From Chroicocephalus ridibundus (taxonomy: Eukaryota; Chordata; Aves; Charadriiformes; Laridae): 64,000 nt of DNA. Below the pieces are notes generated by a model, which was given only the letters and a program-made list of their open reading frames with translations, did no database searches and was not told the DNA's origin. The stretch lies in contig NC_086290.1 of the NCBI RefSeq assembly GCF_963924245.1, positions 57,168,506 to 57,232,505 on the forward strand, in the 5' to 3' direction. Positions within the stretch are counted from its first letter, which is position 1, and every line of letters begins with the position of its first letter. The position numbers were made by a program, and so were the translations under genes. Below are positions 46,028-57,368 of this stretch, piece by piece.

Positions 46028-49000
46028 ATGGCCCGGCGGAGCGCACTCTCCATCCGCATCGTGGAGGGCAGGAACCTGCCCGCCAAGGACATGTGAGTGT
46101 CCCCCGGGGGTCGGGACAGGTCTGGGAGGGGCGCCCCGGGAGGGAGCCCCCCTGGCCCAGGAGTGCTGTGGGGTGTCCCCCCCAACAGGTCCCTGTGCTT
46201 TAGGGACACTCCCCCAGGGTGGCTTTGGGGTATCGCCCAGCTTTGGGGGCTCGTCCAGGACGGCTTGGGCTCTCCTCCAGCAGTGCTTGTGCTTTGGGAG
46301 TTCCTTCCAAGATGGCTTAGGGGTCCCCTTGCAATGGGGATTCCCCCCAGGATGGCTTTGGGATTCCCCCCCAGCAGTGCCTGGGGGTGCTTTGGGGGTT
46401 CCCTCCAGGGTGGCTTTAGTGTCCCCTTGGCATTGGGAGCTCCTCCCACGATGGCTTTGGGGTCCCCTTGCATTGGGGATTCCCTCTGGGATGGCTTTTG
46501 GATGTGCCCCCAGCAATTTCTGTGCTTTGGAGGTTCCCCCCGGGGTGCCTTTGGGACCCCTCTTGCTTCGAGGGTTCCCACCAGGGTGGCTTTGGGTGCC
46601 CCCGCCTGTTCTCAGTGCTCTGGGGGCTCCCTCAGGAGTGCGTTGGTGTCCCCCTGCTTGGGGACACCCCCTGGAATGGCTCCGCGGTTGCCTCCCAGGA
46701 GCACCCAGAACTGGGGGCACCCCCAGCAGTGCTTTAGGGTACCCCACGCAGGGCTCCTGCCTTGTGGGGCTCCTCCTGTGCTGCCGTGGGGCAGGGCTGC
46801 CCCCGCCACACACCCCCCACCCCTGCAGCTGGCCCTGGAGCTGGGTCCTTTGGGGGGACCCCTGGACAAGCAGCAGGACACCCGGTACAACCGTCCCCCA
46901 AAAGGAGCAGGGAGGAGCCCCCGGTGCTCTGTCCCCTGTCACTGCTCTCTTCCCAGCCCTGGCTGGGATCCGGGGGCTCCGCTGGCAGCCCCTTGGGTCG
47001 GGCATTCCCTCCTTGGCAGCCCCCCAAGGGCTGCCCACGCATCCCGGCGTTATCCTCATCGCTCTGATCCTTATGGGGTGGGATGTGGGTGGGATGTGGG
47101 GCGGCCGCCAGCCACCAAAGCAGCGGGAAGCTGTTGAGCAGTGCTCGGCAGCCGGGCAGGGTCAAGGCTGCCGGAAAACCAGCAAAACCCCCTTCAGCCG
47201 TCATGGAAAAAGAGGATAAACAAGGAAAGAAACATGACTTTTTTTTTTTTTCTTTTTTTCTTTTTTTAAATCCCGTGTGTCGGAGCCTGATTTTTAAATC
47301 CCTCGGCATAACTCCCTGCCGGCAGCTTGAGCCAGCGCAGGCGGGCTCCGGTTTTTCGGAGGCTCTGGTTTTTTAGGAGAGTGCGTTGCAGAAAGCCGCC
47401 GTGCAATAACGCCTGGAGCCGAGCTTTCCAGGCTTTGGGACGCGGCGTCGGGGAGGGAGAGCGGCCGCCCCGGGGCGGGGGGGACCCGATTCACCCGCCG
47501 CCGGCTGACCTTGGCCGTGGCTGGCCGCCGTCCCCCTCCCCTGCCGACGGGGGCTTACGGGATCCAGCTCCTCTGCCCTGTCCTGGCACAGCCTTTGGGA
47601 TCGCCGCCGATTTCCCCACGGGAAATCCATCTGCGGGGTGTCAGCGGCGTCCCCGGGGCGTATTTGCAGGTCTGACCCTGCTGGCAAGCACCCGTGGGTG
47701 ATGGGGCGCCCCCGGACCCCCGTGGGGCTCCTGTGGGATCCAGCACAGGCAGCCGCAGGAGCAGGGTTTGGCCGATGTTACCGTGGTTTGTGACCCCCCC
47801 CCCCCCCCAGTGCCACCCTGCTCCGAGGAGCTGTGCCACCGGCGACCCCCTCCCCTGCCCCAGCAGCAGCGGGGTGATTTCCCCGGGGTTTAGCCCAAAC
47901 CGCTGCTGTCCCCGGGTCTCCCACCTCCTCCTGCTGCAGAAGAGCCTCTGGGTTTTGCCTTCCACGCCAGCACCCGCCCAGCGCGGGGCTGGCACCGTCC
48001 GGCCACCGAACCACGAAACTGCCCATAAAGAGGCAGGGAACCGTGAAACTGCCCATAAAGGGGCAGGGAACCCGCTCCTGCTTTCACCCTCCGGCTCGTC
48101 CCTGCCTGACGCCGGGGCCAGGGCAGGCGGGATGAGCCGCAGCAGCTCGGGGTGGGCTCTGCCTCCGTCCGTCCCCCCCCTCCCGGGATACGCTGAGAGC
48201 GGGAGCCCCTTCCCAGCTGAGCAAAATCCTCTTCTGCATCTTCATTGCAGGAAAGCAAGGAACATAGTCTGCTTTATTGGGTTTTTTTGTTTGTTTTTTT
48301 TTTTATATATATATATTTTATTTTATTGCCCCTCCCTTCCAAGGGCTGGGCAAAAGTGGATGAATTTCTAATTGTAAAACGCAGTGCCTCAGCCCCCCTC
48401 TCCCCCAGCGCTGCCTGCCGAGAAGGATGGCTCTGGAGAGCACGTATATTTATTCCCCCTCCCCCTTCCCTGATTTATACTTTAAAGCTTCGTTCTCCGT
48501 TTCCTCTTTTGAAAGCCCATCCTTCCCCTTTCCTGGCTCCTTCCCCTGCACAGACAGCCTCCTGCCGCTGCCCGTGCCAGCCTGGGGGGGCCGGGGCGGG
48601 TGGCCAAAGCCAGCCGTGCTCTGCGTAGGCGTCAGCAGGGTGCCCAGCGCCCGCGGAGAGCCTGCCAGCCTTATCAATCTCCTCCCCTGACATCTCCAGG
48701 GACGGCGATGCCGAGCAGACGGTGTCGCCTAGCGCGCTGCCGGGTTGCCCACCTGCCTCTGCAGCGGGGATTTGTCCCCCACTGACGCGGATCACAGGCT
48801 CCCCGGCAGTCCGGGGGCCTCTGCAGCCTGCGGGGGACGAATTTTGGCTGCCCTGTGGTTTAATCCCTGCAGGACGCGATGCCCCGGTACTACAAGGGCG
48901 GCTTCGTGGCACCCCGGGGACGTGGAGCAGCCCATGTGCTCGAAACGTCCCCGTGTTGGGGACAAGCTTTTCCTGTTGCTGGCATTGAGGCAGCTCCCAT

Positions 49001-52000
49001 CCGAAGCCTTCCCGGCGTTGCTGGGCACAGCTGGGGTGGGCAGATGTTCCCTTTCTGCCTGCCTGCTCCCTGCCCGCTCCATGGTTTGCACAAGGCAGGA
49101 AATGTCAGCGGCGGGCGCTGGCTAATGGCGCTTCACCCACCGCGCTCATTAAAACCCTCTCAGGAGGGAGCCGGCGGTGAGCCGGCGGAAGGCTGCTCTT
49201 AGCAACCTGCCTGCACTGCCACCACCACGCATGGCCCGAAGTGACGGGGGTGCCTGGGGAGGCCAGCACGGTGCCGGGATGCACAGCCCGGAGAAAACCC
49301 CTCACAGCCGTGATTTGCGCAGCAGGGAGCCCCCCAAACCCTTTTAATTCCCTCAAGCCCTTTAATTCCCCCAGCAGCTGGCTCTCAACCTCCCTGGTTT
49401 TAGGTTGGAGAAATCGCTCTGTGCTTGGGATCCCCAAACCCCGACCTGGGCACTGCCCCCCTTCTTTGGGACACTCGCCGCTGGCTAACGAACGCTGCCA
49501 GGACCGGCGTTAATGAGTAACCATGCTCAGAGCAGGCTGCTCCGCTCTGGCTGTGTGCGACACGGGAGCCACAACTTTTCCACCCTCTTGGCCAGCACCC
49601 GGGTCCTGCCGGCTCGTCTGCCTCCGGCCGGAGCCCCCACCCCTGCCTGCAACTGAGTCACCTCGTTTCTGATGGGCAATAAGCTGTAAAATGGTGATTA
49701 TTTTTTTTTAGCAGCGCATGAGCAGGTCGCCCCCGGAGAGGAAGCGGGGTCAGAGCATCATGGTGGCTGTCACCAGCCCGTGGGTGCCTTGGCACGCGCT
49801 GCCTGCCCTTCGCACCCTCTGCATCACTGCAGGGGGGTCCCCAGGGATGTCCCCGTCCCTGTGACGGTGTCGGGGCTGGAGGAGGCTGCCGTGGCCCGGC
49901 TCCCAGTGCGTGCAACGGGGCCGCGGGTGCCTGGAGCTGTTTCGGGGAAAGGGTGGGTTTTGTTTGTTCTTCGCCTTCCTATTTGGAAGAGGAAAGCCAC
50001 GTTCAGCTGCCAGCGGGATGCGGTGGCCGGACACAGTCAGGGATGTGTTTCCCCAGGCTGGGAGCGAAGCCAGGGTCAAATCCACCCGCTGATGCCCCTG
50101 CTGCCCAGCACCCCATAGCCCTGGGGTGTCCCTACAAGGGGCGCCTGCGAGGTCCCCGCTCTGTGGGGTGTTTTGCCAGGGCTGAAGGCTTTGGTCACCC
50201 GTGACCGTGAGAGCCCCGCGGGGTTGGGGCGGGGGGCCAGGGCCACGGCTGGTGGCGCTGACAGAGCTGTGGTGGCGTGTCCTTCTAGCACGGGGAGCAG
50301 CGACCCGTACTGCATCGTGAAGATCGACAATGAGGCCATCATCAGGTGAGTGGCTCCATGTCCCTGGTTGGTCTCCAAACCTGCTGGCGTGTCCTTCTCC
50401 TGGCAGGTTCCTCCATCTACCCTGCTGCAGGCACAATATTATTAATATTACTATTACTATTATGCCCTGCTTTGGGCTGAGCCACCCCTCCAGACGCAGG
50501 CTGCGATGTCAAACAGCTCGTGGCCACCCCACCACCCTGTAAGCCACCCCCCATGTCTTGCCAGCCCAGAGCCACAAGACAGGACAGGGACTGGGACCCA
50601 CCCCCTGCCCCATCTGTGTGTTCAACACTGTGGGTGCCGGCCCCAGCCACGTGTCACCAAAAGCTGGGAAGCTCACAGGGCTGGAGAGGTGGGGAGTGCC
50701 CCGGCGAGGGAGTCCTGTTCCCCCTGTCACCGTCACTAGTGCTCTCTGCCCCGCAGGACTGCCACGGTGTGGAAGACACTGTCCCCGTTCTGGGGGGAGG
50801 AATACGAGGTGCACCTCCAGCCCACCTTTCACAGCGTCTCCATCTACGTCATGGATGAGGATGCGCTCAGGTACGGGCAGGTCGGCTGTGGGGCGGCGGG
50901 TGCTCGGCATGGGGACTTGGACGTTGGTGGCTTTGGCTGCCTGCGTGCTCAACCCCATTGTAGACAGCAGAGAATCCACACCTGGATTGGGCTTTGGGAC
51001 ACAAACAGGTGAAGTTATTTCCCAAGGTTATTTTGCAGCTGGCAGCAAAGGGTGGCTGACGCGCTCCATGGGGACAGACACACAGTGGTGGCCCCAGCCC
51101 AGAACACCTGGGTGCCTTCCCCCACCCCGAAAATGTGCGGCGGGGGCTGTCCTGCCTGGGGCCAGGCGGAGCAGGCGGGCTCCGATCCCCACCCTGTCCT
51201 GTTCCTGGCTTTTGTTTTCCAGCCGCGATGACGTTATCGGGAAGGTCTGCATCACCCGGGACATGCTGGCGGAGCACCCCAAGGGTAGGGGAACGTGTGG
51301 CCAGGAGGGTCCCAGCGGGGACCCATCTCCCACCCCTGTGACAAGCCAGTCCCAAGGTTGTTGGGGCAATGACCCCCTCCATGAAGGTGTCCCGTTTTCC
51401 CACAGGCTACAGCGGCTGGATGAGCCTCAGCGAGGTGGACCCGGACGAGGAGGTGCAGGGGGAGATCCACCTGCGGGTGGAGGTCCAGGGGAGCCAGGGC
51501 GGCCGGCGGCTGCTGTGCTGCACCGTGCTGGAGGCCAGGTGAGGAGGGGACACGGGGGTGGCAGGGGCTGCGCGTGCAGCTGGGACGTGTACGGTGGGGT
51601 CCTGGCTGCTCCGTGACTCAGTTTCCCTCAGTAGCAGGGTCTTCTCGGTTGTCCTCCCTTGGGTGCAGAGCATCCTCCCCACCACCCGGCAGCTGACAGG
51701 GGTCCTGGGGCAGGGTCCACCTCATGTGCTGGTCTTCGTGGCGTGCATCTCAAGATGCTGGGAACTGAGGAGGGGAGTGGGTGCCGTGGGTACCTGTAGG
51801 TATTTTGGGAGGATACTGGCAAATTCCCCCTCTTCTCGGCAGGGATTTGGCCAGGAAGGACCGGAACGGCGCCTCCGACCCCTTTGTCCGCTTGCGCTAC
51901 AACGGGAAGACGCAGGAGAGCACCGTGAGTACGACTTCAGTTTATCACGATCCTCCAACCTGCTGGCGGTACAGGTGAAATCATCCCACTGGGGAGCCTG

Positions 52001-55000
52001 GATCTCGGCCAGGAGCCAGCCCTGTTCTCCAGCATCCCCAGCTCGGTGTCCCTGGGGGGGTGTCACATCCACCTGGCGTGGGGGGATGAAGCCGTTGCCT
52101 TTGCAGGTGGTCAAGAAATCCTGCTACCCCCGCTGGAACGAGACCTTCGAGTTCGAGCTGGCCCAGCCCGCCGGGGAGAAGCTGTGCGTGGAGGTGTGGG
52201 ACTGGGACCTCGTCGGCAGGAACGACTTCCTGGGCAAGGTGAGTCCCCAAACCCTGTCGCCGCTGCCGGGGGTGGGGGGCCCTCCTGGCTGCCCGCCCGA
52301 CCTCCTCCTGCCTTCCCCTCCCAGGTGGTGTTCAGCGTCCAGGGGCTGGAGGCGGCCGGGCAGGAGGAGGGCTGGTTCAGGCTGTGGCCGGACAAGTCCA
52401 AGCCAAGGGAGGAGGAGTGAGTGTCGGCATGGGGGTGTTGGGGTGTGCTGGGGCGGTCCCGGTGCCCGCAGGGCTGTTGGGGTTATTCCTGGGAAGCGTC
52501 CTCCCTTTGGAGGGGCAGCTCCTGGAAACGCCCTTGTCGGGGAGAGGGGGAAGTGCCGGGCAGCCCCACCTGCCTGCCCAGGCTTTCCCGGGCTGTTGGG
52601 CCACCTCCTGCTTGGTGAAGTGCTTCTCCCCCGCTTCCGTCCATCCCTACATCCCTCTCCCCACCCACCCTGTGCCCCCGCAGGCGCCGAGGCAGCCTGG
52701 GCTCGCTGCAGCTGCAGGTGAGGCTGCGGGACGAGACGGTGCTGCCGTCCCACTGCTACCAGCCCCTGGTCCAGCTCCTGTGCCAGGAGGTGACGTCGGG
52801 GCTCCAGGTGAGGGGTCCTTGCGAAGCCCTGCCAGGGCACCCACCTGCCTCCAGCTCTCTGCCGGGGCATGTGTCTCCCTCGGGCCATCACGTCGTGGTG
52901 CCTCTCCCCACCAGGATGGCCAAGTGCACCTGGTCACCCTCCTGGATGAAACCACCACGGCCGAGTGCCGGCAGGAGGTCGCCATCAACTTGGTCAAACT
53001 CTTCCTGGGCCAAGGGCTGGTCAAGGAGTTCCTGGACCTGCTCTTCGAGCTGGAGCTGGCCAAGCCCTGTAAGGCTGGAGCGGGGAGCGGAGCTGGAGGC
53101 TTCCAACCATCTCCTGGGGCTGCAAAACCTCCAGGACCTTCCGTGGTGATTTTTTTGGGGGGATGACAGTTGAGGTTCAGCCATCAGGCCGTGCTCTGGG
53201 TGGGAACCTGTTGGGTTCATCCCGAGCAACGTGGGGGCTGATGCTGGTGGAGGAGCAGGTGGGTTGAGGTTAGGAAATCCCCATAACTCCCATGGAAATG
53301 GCTGGGGGTGGAGGGCACAGCCCCTGTCAATGCCCCCTCCCATGATTGAAGCTGCCCGGTGGGTGACCCGTGGCCATCCCCCAGGCCACAGACTCTCTCC
53401 TGTTTTGCAGGTGAGCCCAACACTTTGTTCCGGAGCAATTCCCTGGCCTCGAAGTCGATGGAGTCCTTCCTCAAGGTGCCGCACTGCCTGAAACCTCCTC
53501 TTCCCATGTCACCCTGGCTCTGGGCTGTCCCCACTGGGGACGGTTCCCGGGGCGGGTACTGGGAGGGCTGGTGGGGCTGTGTCTTTCCCTGGGGCTGGGA
53601 GGTTGGAGAAAATCCCCTAGGTGACCCATATCGGGGAGTCTGGGGGTGTCGGGTGGCAAACCTGTGGCCCTGCCCCCATCACCATCCCCTGCATGGTCCC
53701 TCGGCAGGTGACGGGGATGCCGTACCTGCACGCCATCCTGGGACCCACCATCACCCGTGTGTTCGAGGAGAAGAAGTACGTGGAGCTGGACCCCGGCAAG
53801 GTGGAGGTCAAAGATGTCGGGTAAGAGGTGCAGGGGGTGGCGAGGCCGGGGGGTCCCTGGCCATGGGGCTGATGGTGCCAGTGCCCGCAGGTGCTCGGGG
53901 CTGCACCGGGTGCAGACGGAGGGCGAGGTGATCGAGCAGGGACGCCAGCACCTCCAGTCCTACCTGAGCGAACTGCTGGATGCCATCGGCAAGTCAGCCG
54001 CAGCATGTCCCCCCGTCATCCGCGCCACTTTCCGGCAGCTCTTCCAGCGTGTCGGGGAGCGCTTCCCCCAGCACCAGGTTGGTCCGCAGCAGGAGATGCA
54101 CTGGGGGGTCAAACAGGGACATCCCCGGGGGACAGGGCGCACTGGGTGCAGTCCCCCAGCTTTGGTTGATGAGGTCCCTTCTCGGGCATGGGGGCAGCCC
54201 CCGGGGATGGGGCGCAGGGGGACAATGGGGCCATGCAGCACCCAAACAGCCACCCTGCTGCTGGCAGCCAGCCCCCATGTCCCTGGAGCATCGCTGTATG
54301 TGGTGCCTGGGGCTGTCCTGCGTTGGGACAGACGCTCACGCCTCTCCTCTCCCTCGGGCGGCTGCAGCACGCCAAGTTCGTGGCCGTCACCAGCTTCCTC
54401 TGCCTCCGCTTCTTCTCGCCGGCCATCATGACCCCCAAGCTCTTCCACCTGAGGGACACACACGCCGACGCGCGCACCAGCCGCACACTGCTGCTCCTGG
54501 CCAAGGTGGGACGGAGCGGGGACACCAGGGGGTCGGTGGTGTCACCTAGGTGGGGTTTTTGGGGAGCTCAGCTGCTTCCCACTGGGAAGGGCTGGGTCTG
54601 GTGCCAGTGACACCACCATCCCCGGGGGTCTCCAGGCTGTCCAGATGGTGGGCAACATGGAGCCGGCAGCCGGGCGGGCCAAGGAGGCCTGGCTGGCCCC
54701 GCTGCTGCCCGCCCTGCAGCAGGGCATCGCCCAGATGAAGGACTTCATCGCCCGGCTGGTGGGGATGGAGGAAGAGGAGGAGGAGGAGGAAGGTGAGGGG
54801 CAGCTGCCAGGCCCCTCTGCCGCGGTGGTGAAGGAGGGGCCGCTTGTTATCCACAAGACACGGGGCAAGGGGCCGCTGCTTGCCGCCACCGCTAAGAAAC
54901 TCCATTTTTGCCTCACCGGGGAGGCCCTCAGCTTCGGCAAGAGCCCTGGCGCCGAGGTAGGGGGGTGCTGGGGGGTGGTGGGGGCTGGCAGCGAGGTGGC

Positions 55001-55969
55001 ACTTGCGTCATGTCCCCCCCCACACACACACCATCAGCGTATCGGCGCCATCGCCCTGGCCGACATCCTCGCTGCCGAGAAGGTGGAGGAGAAGAGCTTC
55101 GGGAGCTCCCACGTCATGCAGGTGGTCTACATGGACGCGGGCGGGCGGCAGGAGACAGCCTACCTCCAGTGCAAGGTGGGAGGGGGACCGGGGTGGGGGG
55201 ACACCCCGAGGGGCGGCGCAGCCTGGGACGCCCCCGCCGCCACTGTGCCGTCCCTCGCAGTGCGTCAACGAGCTGAACCAGTGGCTGTCGGCCCTGCGCA
55301 AGGTGTGCGGCAACAACCCCCGCGTGCTCCGCGCCTACCACCCCGGCGTCTTCCGCGGGGACAAGTGGAGCTGCTGCCACCAGAAGGAGAGGACAGGTAG
55401 CGGGGAGGGGACCCCCCCCCCACAGGGGTGCTGGTGGGGTACGTGCGTCCCCCATCCGCTCTCTCGAGCCCCGCTCTCCCGCAGGGCCGGGCTGCGACCG
55501 GACCCGCCATGGCGTCACCCTGCAGGAGTGGAGCGACCCCCTGGACCCCGCGGCGGAGGCCCAGCGCCTCTTCCACCACCTCCAGGGACTCCGAGGGACG
55601 CTCAGGTGAGACCCCCGTCCCGGGATGGGGACACACACCCCCTCGCACCCCCCTGTGCCCCCTGCCAAGGGCCTGTCCCTCTCCCCAGGGAAAAGTACTG
55701 GGAGCTGCTGGAGCCGGAGGACGCCCAAAATGGCCCCCGGGGGGAAGGTAGGTGTGGGGGGATGCTGCGGTTGGGACACGGGGGACGGGCTGTGGTGGCT
55801 GTGGGGGGGTTCGGGGTCTCACTGTCTGTCCCCCCCCCCCCCCGCAGGTTCCCCCCTGCCCGAGGGGCTGAGCCGGCTCTTCGGGGTGCTGGGGGAGCTG
55901 GAGGGCTGCCACCGCCTGGCGCAGCCCCCCGAACCCCCGGCCCCCGCCCTGCTGCAGCTGCAGGTGTGA
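46028..55969 (+). CDS. RASA4: RAS p21 protein activator 4 (RASA4/CAPRI), 20 exons
   Basis: Exons: 46028-46092, 50289-50345, 50757-50870, 51223-51284, 51406-51538, 51843-51924, 52107-52238, 52325-52416, 52684-52807, 52915-53068, 53411-53475, 53708-53820, 53891-54077, 54368-54505, 54636-54956, 55038-55175, 55261-55396, 55485-55605, 55689-55747, 55848-55969. All phases agree; 804 aa (human 803). Two C2 domains (about 1-120 and 135-245) carry the Ca2+-binding Asp clusters (SSDPYC, MDEDALSRDD, DRNGASDPF, WDWDLVGRND). The RasGAP domain has the arginine-finger region LFRSNSLASK (Arg346) and CLRFFSPAIM (473-481). A PH domain spans about 572-673, and a Btk zinc motif follows (His686, Cys697, Cys698, Cys708). 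The protein moves to the plasma membrane on Ca2+ rise and stimulates Ras GTP hydrolysis. Oddity: a run of eight Glu at 551-558. The RASAL1 paralogue is less likely, given the POLR2J neighbour. Confidence 0.95.
46190..46760. repeat. Degenerate minisatellite with GATGGCTTTGGGGTCCCC core
   Basis: At least nine imperfect copies of [AG][AG][TG]GGCTTTGGG-type words, each followed by a [GT]TCCC(C/T) block. They recur every 39-59 bases, starting near 46218, 46263, 46312, 46352, 46411, 46453, 46492, 46546 and 46588. Stops are rare in the array, which gives long spurious open frames on both strands (45735-47219 plus, 45731-47059 minus). Confidence 0.75.
48008..48068 (+). repeat. Two-copy 30-bp tandem duplication
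   Basis: GAACCACGAAACTGCCCATA and the following ten bases are repeated once with three changes. It lies inside RASA4 intron 1. Confidence 0.9.
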
Positions 55970-56019
55970 GGGGACCCCCGGGGTGGCCGTCCCCACACCT
56001 CGGGGACTGCTGCCGTGGC

Positions 56020-56025
56020 AATAAA
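56020..56025 (+). terminator. RASA4: RASA4 poly(A) signal AATAAA
   Basis: Canonical AATAAA in GGCAATAAAGGCAC, 51 bases after the RASA4 stop codon, with GT-rich sequence after it (CTGTCTGTCTCTGGTGGGG). The 3' UTR is about 70-80 bases. Confidence 0.9.
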
Positions 56026-56124
56026 GGCACTTTGTACCCTGCAGCCGGGTCCCGTCTGTCTCTGGTGGGGACGCTGCCGGCCACGGGGATGGGCACTGGT
56101 GGCGGCAGCACTGGGTGGGGACTG

Positions 56125-57165
56125 GCCAAAGCTCTGCTGGTGGCACTGGTGGCGCTACTGACGGTGGCACTGCTTGTGGTGGCATTGGTGACATTGCTGA
56201 TGGCCCTACTGCTGGCAGCGGTGCATCACTGGTGGTTCTGCTGGTGGCCTGGTGAAAGCACTGCTTGGTGGCTCCATTGCTAGTGGCTCCACTGGTGGTG
56301 GCACTGCTGGTGGCACTGGTAGCTCTGCTAGTGGCAGCACTGGTGGTGCTACTGGTGTTGGCACTAGCGTCATCGCTGATGACCCCGCCGCTGCCATTTC
56401 TTGTGGCCCTACTGGTGGCAGCGGTGGCATTACTGGTGGTTCTGCTGGCGGCCTGGTGAAAGCACTGCTGGTGGCTCCACTGGTGGCGCCACTGATGGTG
56501 GCACTGGTGGAAGTGCTGCGGGTGGCACTGGTCGTTTTACTGGTGGCTGCGCTGGTGGTGCCAGTGATGGTGGCACTGGTGACACCCTGGTGGCCCTCCT
56601 GGTGGACTTCTGGTGGCCGCGGTGGTGGCATCACTGGTGGGTCTGCTGCTGGGGGCATTGCTGATGGTGTCACTGGTGTTGGTGCTCCTTATGGCATCAC
56701 TGATGACATCAGCAGGGGCCCTGCTAGTGACCTTTCTGGTGGCACCAATAGGGCACTGATGGTGGAACCACCGATGGTTTTGCTGATGATCCCAGCAATG
56801 GTGGCACACACGATGGAACTGGTGCCACCACTGCTCGTGGTGGCACTGGTGATGTCACTGACGGCTTTGCTCGTGGCCACGGTGGTGGCATCACTGGTGG
56901 TTTTGCTGGTGGCCTGGTGAAAGCACTGGGGGTGCTAGTGATGGTGGCGCTGGGGGGGAAGTACTGCTGGTGGCGCCACGGGTGAAAGCACTACTGGTGG
57001 GAGCACTGGTGGGTGGCTCCACGGGTGGCGGCACTGGTGGAAGTGCTTCCGGTGGCTCTAGTGGTGGCTCCGCTGGTGGTGGCACTGGCGACACCCTGAT
57101 GGCCCTCCTGGTGGACTTCTGGTGGCCGCGGTGGTGGCATCACCGGTGGTTCTGCCGGCCCCATC
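56125..57165. repeat. GGTGGCACT-type minisatellite with higher-order repeats
   Basis: About 1 kb made almost entirely of variants of CTGGTGGCACTGGTGG (basic 9- and 3-base periodicity). Larger units recur: TGGTGGCCTGGTGAAAGCACTG or a close variant at about 56240, 56445 and 56905, and a 60-bp block from ACACCCTGGTGGCCCTCCTG at about 56583 and again (with changes) at about 57091. The array lies between the RASA4 poly(A) signal and the POLR2J promoter. Stops are rare in several frames on both strands, but the products are pure Gly/Thr/Ser/Val/Leu or Pro/Thr/Ser low complexity and no start or splice context supports a gene. Confidence 0.85.
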
Positions 57166-57294
57166 GCTGCTGGTGCTGCCCCCCCCCCCCTTCCCCGTCA
57201 TCACCGATGACATCGCGGTTGGTGGTCCCCATTTTCGTGCCCACCGACGGTGACATTACCCCGGGGGGGGTGGCGCCGCGCTGAGCCCTCCCGC

Positions 57295-57368
57295 CCGCCA
57301 GGGGGCGCCGTCACCGCCGGGAGCGGCCGGAAGTGAGGCGGGCTGGGCGGGCGAGCGGCGGCGGCGGG
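57295..57368 (+). promoter_or_regulatory. POLR2J: POLR2J CpG-rich promoter with ETS site
   Basis: TATA-less GC-rich stretch directly before the POLR2J start. It contains CCGGAAGTG at 57327-57335, a consensus ETS/GABPA site typical of housekeeping genes, and GGGCGGGC near 57345. The start of transcription is expected close to the ETS site. Confidence 0.65.

Larger units (their letters stand above)
46093..50288 (+). other. RASA4: RASA4 intron 1 (4.2 kb)
   Basis: Donor ACAT/GTGAGT, acceptor CCTTCTAG. It contains the minisatellite at 46190-46760, T-rich tracts near 47239-47268 and 48282-48325 (the latter with an AT dinucleotide run), a C run at about 47797-47810 and a 30-bp duplication at 48008-48068. 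No exon or RNA gene was recognised. Confidence 0.75.

Noticed and set aside
45735..47219. Open frames of 494 codons (plus) and 442 codons (minus) over the RASA4 promoter and intron 1
   Set aside because: They run through a CpG island and a minisatellite, have low-complexity Gly/Pro/Ser composition, and overlap the real exon 1 in other frames. No family features or splice support.
56206..56920. Long open frames on both strands with Gly/Thr or Pro/Thr repeats
   Set aside because: They are the direct translation of the GGTGGCACT minisatellite; several frames and both strands are open together, which argues against any one being coding.
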